Below are positions 6,496 to 8,028 of a stretch of DNA of 8,028 bases, one piece after another. The stretch is taken from contig PADF01000008.1 in the NCBI GenBank assembly GCA_002702945.1, positions 27,090 through 35,117 on the forward strand, given 5' to 3'. Under the pieces are notes generated by a model, which was given only the letters and a program-made list of their open reading frames with translations, ran no database searches and was not told the origin of the DNA. The position numbers and the translations under genes were made by a program. Source of the stretch: Methanobacteriota archaeon (GTDB lineage Archaea > Thermoplasmatota > Poseidoniia > Poseidoniales > Poseidoniaceae). Position 1 is the first letter of the stretch. Each line of letters starts with the position of its first letter.

Positions 6496-6503
6496 GCTTA
6501 TTT
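6496..6503 (+). promoter_or_regulatory. TATA-like box for the TauE/SafE gene
   Basis: GCTTATTT is centred about 26-27 bases upstream of the ATG at 6526, where no Shine-Dalgarno sequence is present. The spacing again predicts a leaderless mRNA. A second AT-rich candidate (CTATTTAG, around 6484-6491) lies further upstream and cannot be excluded. The region between the two divergent starts (6360-6525) is purely regulatory in appearance. Confidence 0.35.
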
Positions 6504-6525
6504 CTTGCCACATTTTGTTTGATTT

Positions 6526-7275
6526 ATGGAACTGCTGTTTGTTGTGATTAGTATGTTAATCACTCTGCTTGCCGCGGCATTAACTGTTCCTGCAGGTTTT
6601 GGCTTAGCCACAATGTTAACTCCAGTGGTCTTGTTTTGGTTACCGCCGCATGAAGCAATTGCTGTGGTCGCCATTATTCACGGCGCACACAATGCTTGGA
6701 AACTAAAATTGCTGCGAACTAGCGTTGATTTTAATGCTGTTAAGCGATACGGATGGGCTTTGATTGTAGGAGCAATTATTGGAGCAATGTTGCATTCCTA
6801 CATTCCTTCAAATCCACTACTAATGATTGTTGGATTTGCTCTTATTATCCTCCCAATATTGTCGGCAACTGAAAGGTGGACAAATATCAGATTACCAGAT
6901 TCAGAGGACAGAATTGGTGGATTCGGTTCTGGTTTCTTTGGTGGATTGACCGGCCATCAAGGCGCACTTAGAGCAATGTTTCTACAAAGAAGATTACCTG
7001 ATAAAGTGGCATATGCAGCAACTGCAAGCGTATTGGCATTGGCCGTTGACTTGACTAGAATTCCAATTTATCTAGTGTTTGAGGGAACTGCAATCTTTGA
7101 TGAGTACATCCTTATTCCAAGTTTAGTTATCTCAGCAATACTTGGAGTTTACCTCGGAAAATTGTGGTTGACTAAGTGGAAACAATCTAGCATTAGAATT
7201 GGAATTTTAGTTGCTATAGTCGCTAGTGGCGTAATGTATGTTGCCGAAGCAAGCAAAAATATGGGTTATTGGTAA
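6526..7275 (+). CDS. TauE/SafE family (DUF81) membrane transporter
   Basis: This 249-residue polytopic membrane protein has about seven to eight hydrophobic segments: roughly 3-20, 24-40, 43-58, 75-91, 97-115, 163-187, 194-214 and 223-241. The two half-repeats of the family are visible. The first contains PAGFGLATMLTPV (22-34). The second contains the glycine-rich GFGSGFFGGLTG (132-143) followed by HQGALRAMFL. Length and pattern are typical of TauE/SafE proteins, which move sulfonates, sulfite or other small organic anions across the membrane. The substrate cannot be read from sequence. The ATG is chosen because it opens directly into the first helix and sits about 27 bases after a TATA-like box. 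The gene is divergent from the ketosynthase operon, sharing its upstream region, and converges on the uS2 gene with 5 bases between stops. A link to the operon product is possible but not shown. Confidence 0.85.
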   Translation: MELLFVVISMLITLLAAALTVPAGFGLATMLTPVVLFWLPPHEAIAVVAIIHGAHNAWKLKLLRTSVDFNAVKRYGWALIVGAIIGAMLHSYIPSNPLLMIVGFALIILPILSATERWTNIRLPDSEDRIGGFGSGFFGGLTGHQGALRAMFLQRRLPDKVAYAATASVLALAVDLTRIPIYLVFEGTAIFDEYILIPSLVISAILGVYLGKLWLTKWKQSSIRIGILVAIVASGVMYVAEASKNMGYW

Positions 7276-7280
7276 ATCAA

Positions 7281-7889
7281 TCAGAAAGTAGATTGCCATT
7301 CTTCAACATCTTGTGATGCTGCCCAGTCCTCATCAGTAGTTTCACCACGGGCTTTGAGAACTTCTCTTGCTAATAGCCAGTAAATTAGTGCAAGTGATCT
7401 ACGACCCTTGTTATTTGCTGGTACTGCAATATCGACATTTCTTAGGTTATTATTCGCATCGACGATTCCAACAACTGGTAGACCAGAGTTGACTGCTTCC
7501 TTCAATGCTTGTTGGTCTGCAGCAGGGTCGGTAACGAATAACACATCTGGCTCAACATATGAGCGTAGAGCAGGATTCGTAAGAGAACCTGGGATGAATC
7601 TACCGACAGCAGCGTTTGCGCCAATTGCTTCAGCAAACAATCGTGCAGGCCTTTGTCCATATTGACGGGCTGATACAACCATAATTCTTGGCGCATCATA
7701 CTTGTTAAGGAAGGTTGCTGTACTTCTGATCCGAGAGTCTGTAATGTTAACATCAAGTAGGTATAGACCGTCATCTCTTACAGTATCAATGAATCTTGCC
7801 ATATCAGCACTCTTCTGTTGAGTACCAATATTTACAGCATTCTCTTCATAGGTTTCAAACGGTAATAGTAGGGTTGCTTCTTCAGACAT
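7281..7889 (-). CDS. rpsB: 30S ribosomal protein uS2, archaeal type
   Basis: The product is 202 residues and is a component of the small ribosomal subunit. It lacks the extra length of bacterial S2 (about 240 residues) and shows archaeal/eukaryotic features. These are DVNITDSRIRSTATFL (46-61), GRFIPGSLTNP (96-106), EPDVLFVTDP (113-122), GLPVVGIVDANN (136-147) and VPANNKGRRSLALIYWLLAREVL (from 156). The acidic tail (TTDEDWAASQDVEEW) is typical of archaeal orthologues. The start at 7889 is chosen because GGAGGT lies 5 bases upstream and because archaeal S2 proteins begin about there. A longer reading from 7925 would begin inside the TATA-like box. After the stop, an A5 run on the + strand (7255-7259) gives an oligo-T on the transcript that might end it. 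This gene is the firmest taxonomic anchor in the window. Confidence 0.95.
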   Translation of the reverse strand: MSEEATLLLPFETYEENAVNIGTQQKSADMARFIDTVRDDGLYLLDVNITDSRIRSTATFLNKYDAPRIMVVSARQYGQRPARLFAEAIGANAAVGRFIPGSLTNPALRSYVEPDVLFVTDPAADQQALKEAVNSGLPVVGIVDANNNLRNVDIAVPANNKGRRSLALIYWLLAREVLKARGETTDEDWAASQDVEEWQSTF

Positions 7890-7894
7890 GAAAT

Positions 7895-7900
7895 GACCTC
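7895..7900 (-). promoter_or_regulatory. Shine-Dalgarno site of the uS2 gene
   Basis: GGAGGT on the - strand ends 5 bases before the ATG at 7889. It decides the start in favour of MSEEATLLL over the upstream in-frame ATG at 7925. Confidence 0.75.
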
Positions 7901-7923
7901 CGCATTCGCCCCACTTGACCCCC

Positions 7924-7931
7924 ATATTAAA
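7924..7931 (-). promoter_or_regulatory. TATA-like box of the uS2 gene
   Basis: TTTAATAT on the - strand is centred about 38 bases before the ATG. A start about 26-27 bases downstream would give a leader of roughly a dozen bases, just enough to carry the Shine-Dalgarno site. The purine-rich GAAGCGG before it may serve as the TFB contact. The remaining bases to the window edge (7932-8028) hold no convincing gene. Confidence 0.45.
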
Positions 7932-8028
7932 CCGCTTCGCAACATCATAGAATTTCTAAAATCACAAAATAGGCGATTTTTGTTACCCAAAATGGCGAAG
8001 ATTAGAAGTCTCAAGACTATTAAGACAA

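Noticed and set aside
7890..7925. Upstream in-frame ATG giving uS2 twelve extra residues
   Set aside because: The GGAGGT at 7895-7900 fits the ATG at 7889, and the longer start would lie inside the TATA-like box. The extra residues do not look like S2.

Overview
The window most likely comes from an uncultivated marine euryarchaeon, with Marine Group II / Poseidoniales as my best guess. The strongest evidence is a short archaeal-type ribosomal protein uS2 gene at the right end. Support comes from TATA-like boxes about 27 bases upstream of several start codons, which would give leaderless or nearly leaderless mRNAs. Base composition is AT-rich throughout. Archaeal origin is well supported, but the order-level assignment is inference.

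Layout. Positions 1-225 hold the 3' end of a two-helix membrane protein gene on the + strand. Positions 374-655 encode a small three-helix membrane protein on the - strand. Positions 767-6359 hold a compact five-gene operon on the - strand. In transcription order it encodes a KAS III-like ketosynthase with an intact Cys-His-Asn triad, a short degenerate ketosynthase-like partner, a 538-residue polytopic membrane protein with a duplicated His motif and an external domain, an extended SDR oxidoreductase, and a PaaK/F390-synthetase-related adenylate-forming enzyme. Two of the four junctions overlap as TAATG and the other two gaps are 2 and 13 bases. Divergent from the operon at 6526-7275 is a TauE/SafE-type transporter, which converges on the uS2 gene (7281-7889) with a gap of only 5 bases.

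How the genes may work together. Ketosynthase plus pseudo-ketosynthase, SDR reductase and adenylate-forming enzyme form the core of an acyl-condensation pathway. An activated acyl group is condensed, the beta-keto product is reduced, and a carboxylate is activated or ligated. The set resembles bacterial olefin (OleA/OleD/OleC) and PqsB/PqsC logic but matches neither. There is no OleB-type hydrolase, no acyl carrier protein, and the adenylate-forming enzyme belongs to a different branch. The membrane protein sits in the middle of the operon, so it may act on, export or use the product. This operon is the best candidate here for an undescribed system.

Regulatory structure. A 15-base palindrome lies between the predicted TATA box and start of the operon. 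A run of three adjacent palindromes covers 719-768, starting inside the stop codon of the last operon gene. No tRNA, rRNA, CRISPR array or insertion sequence was seen.
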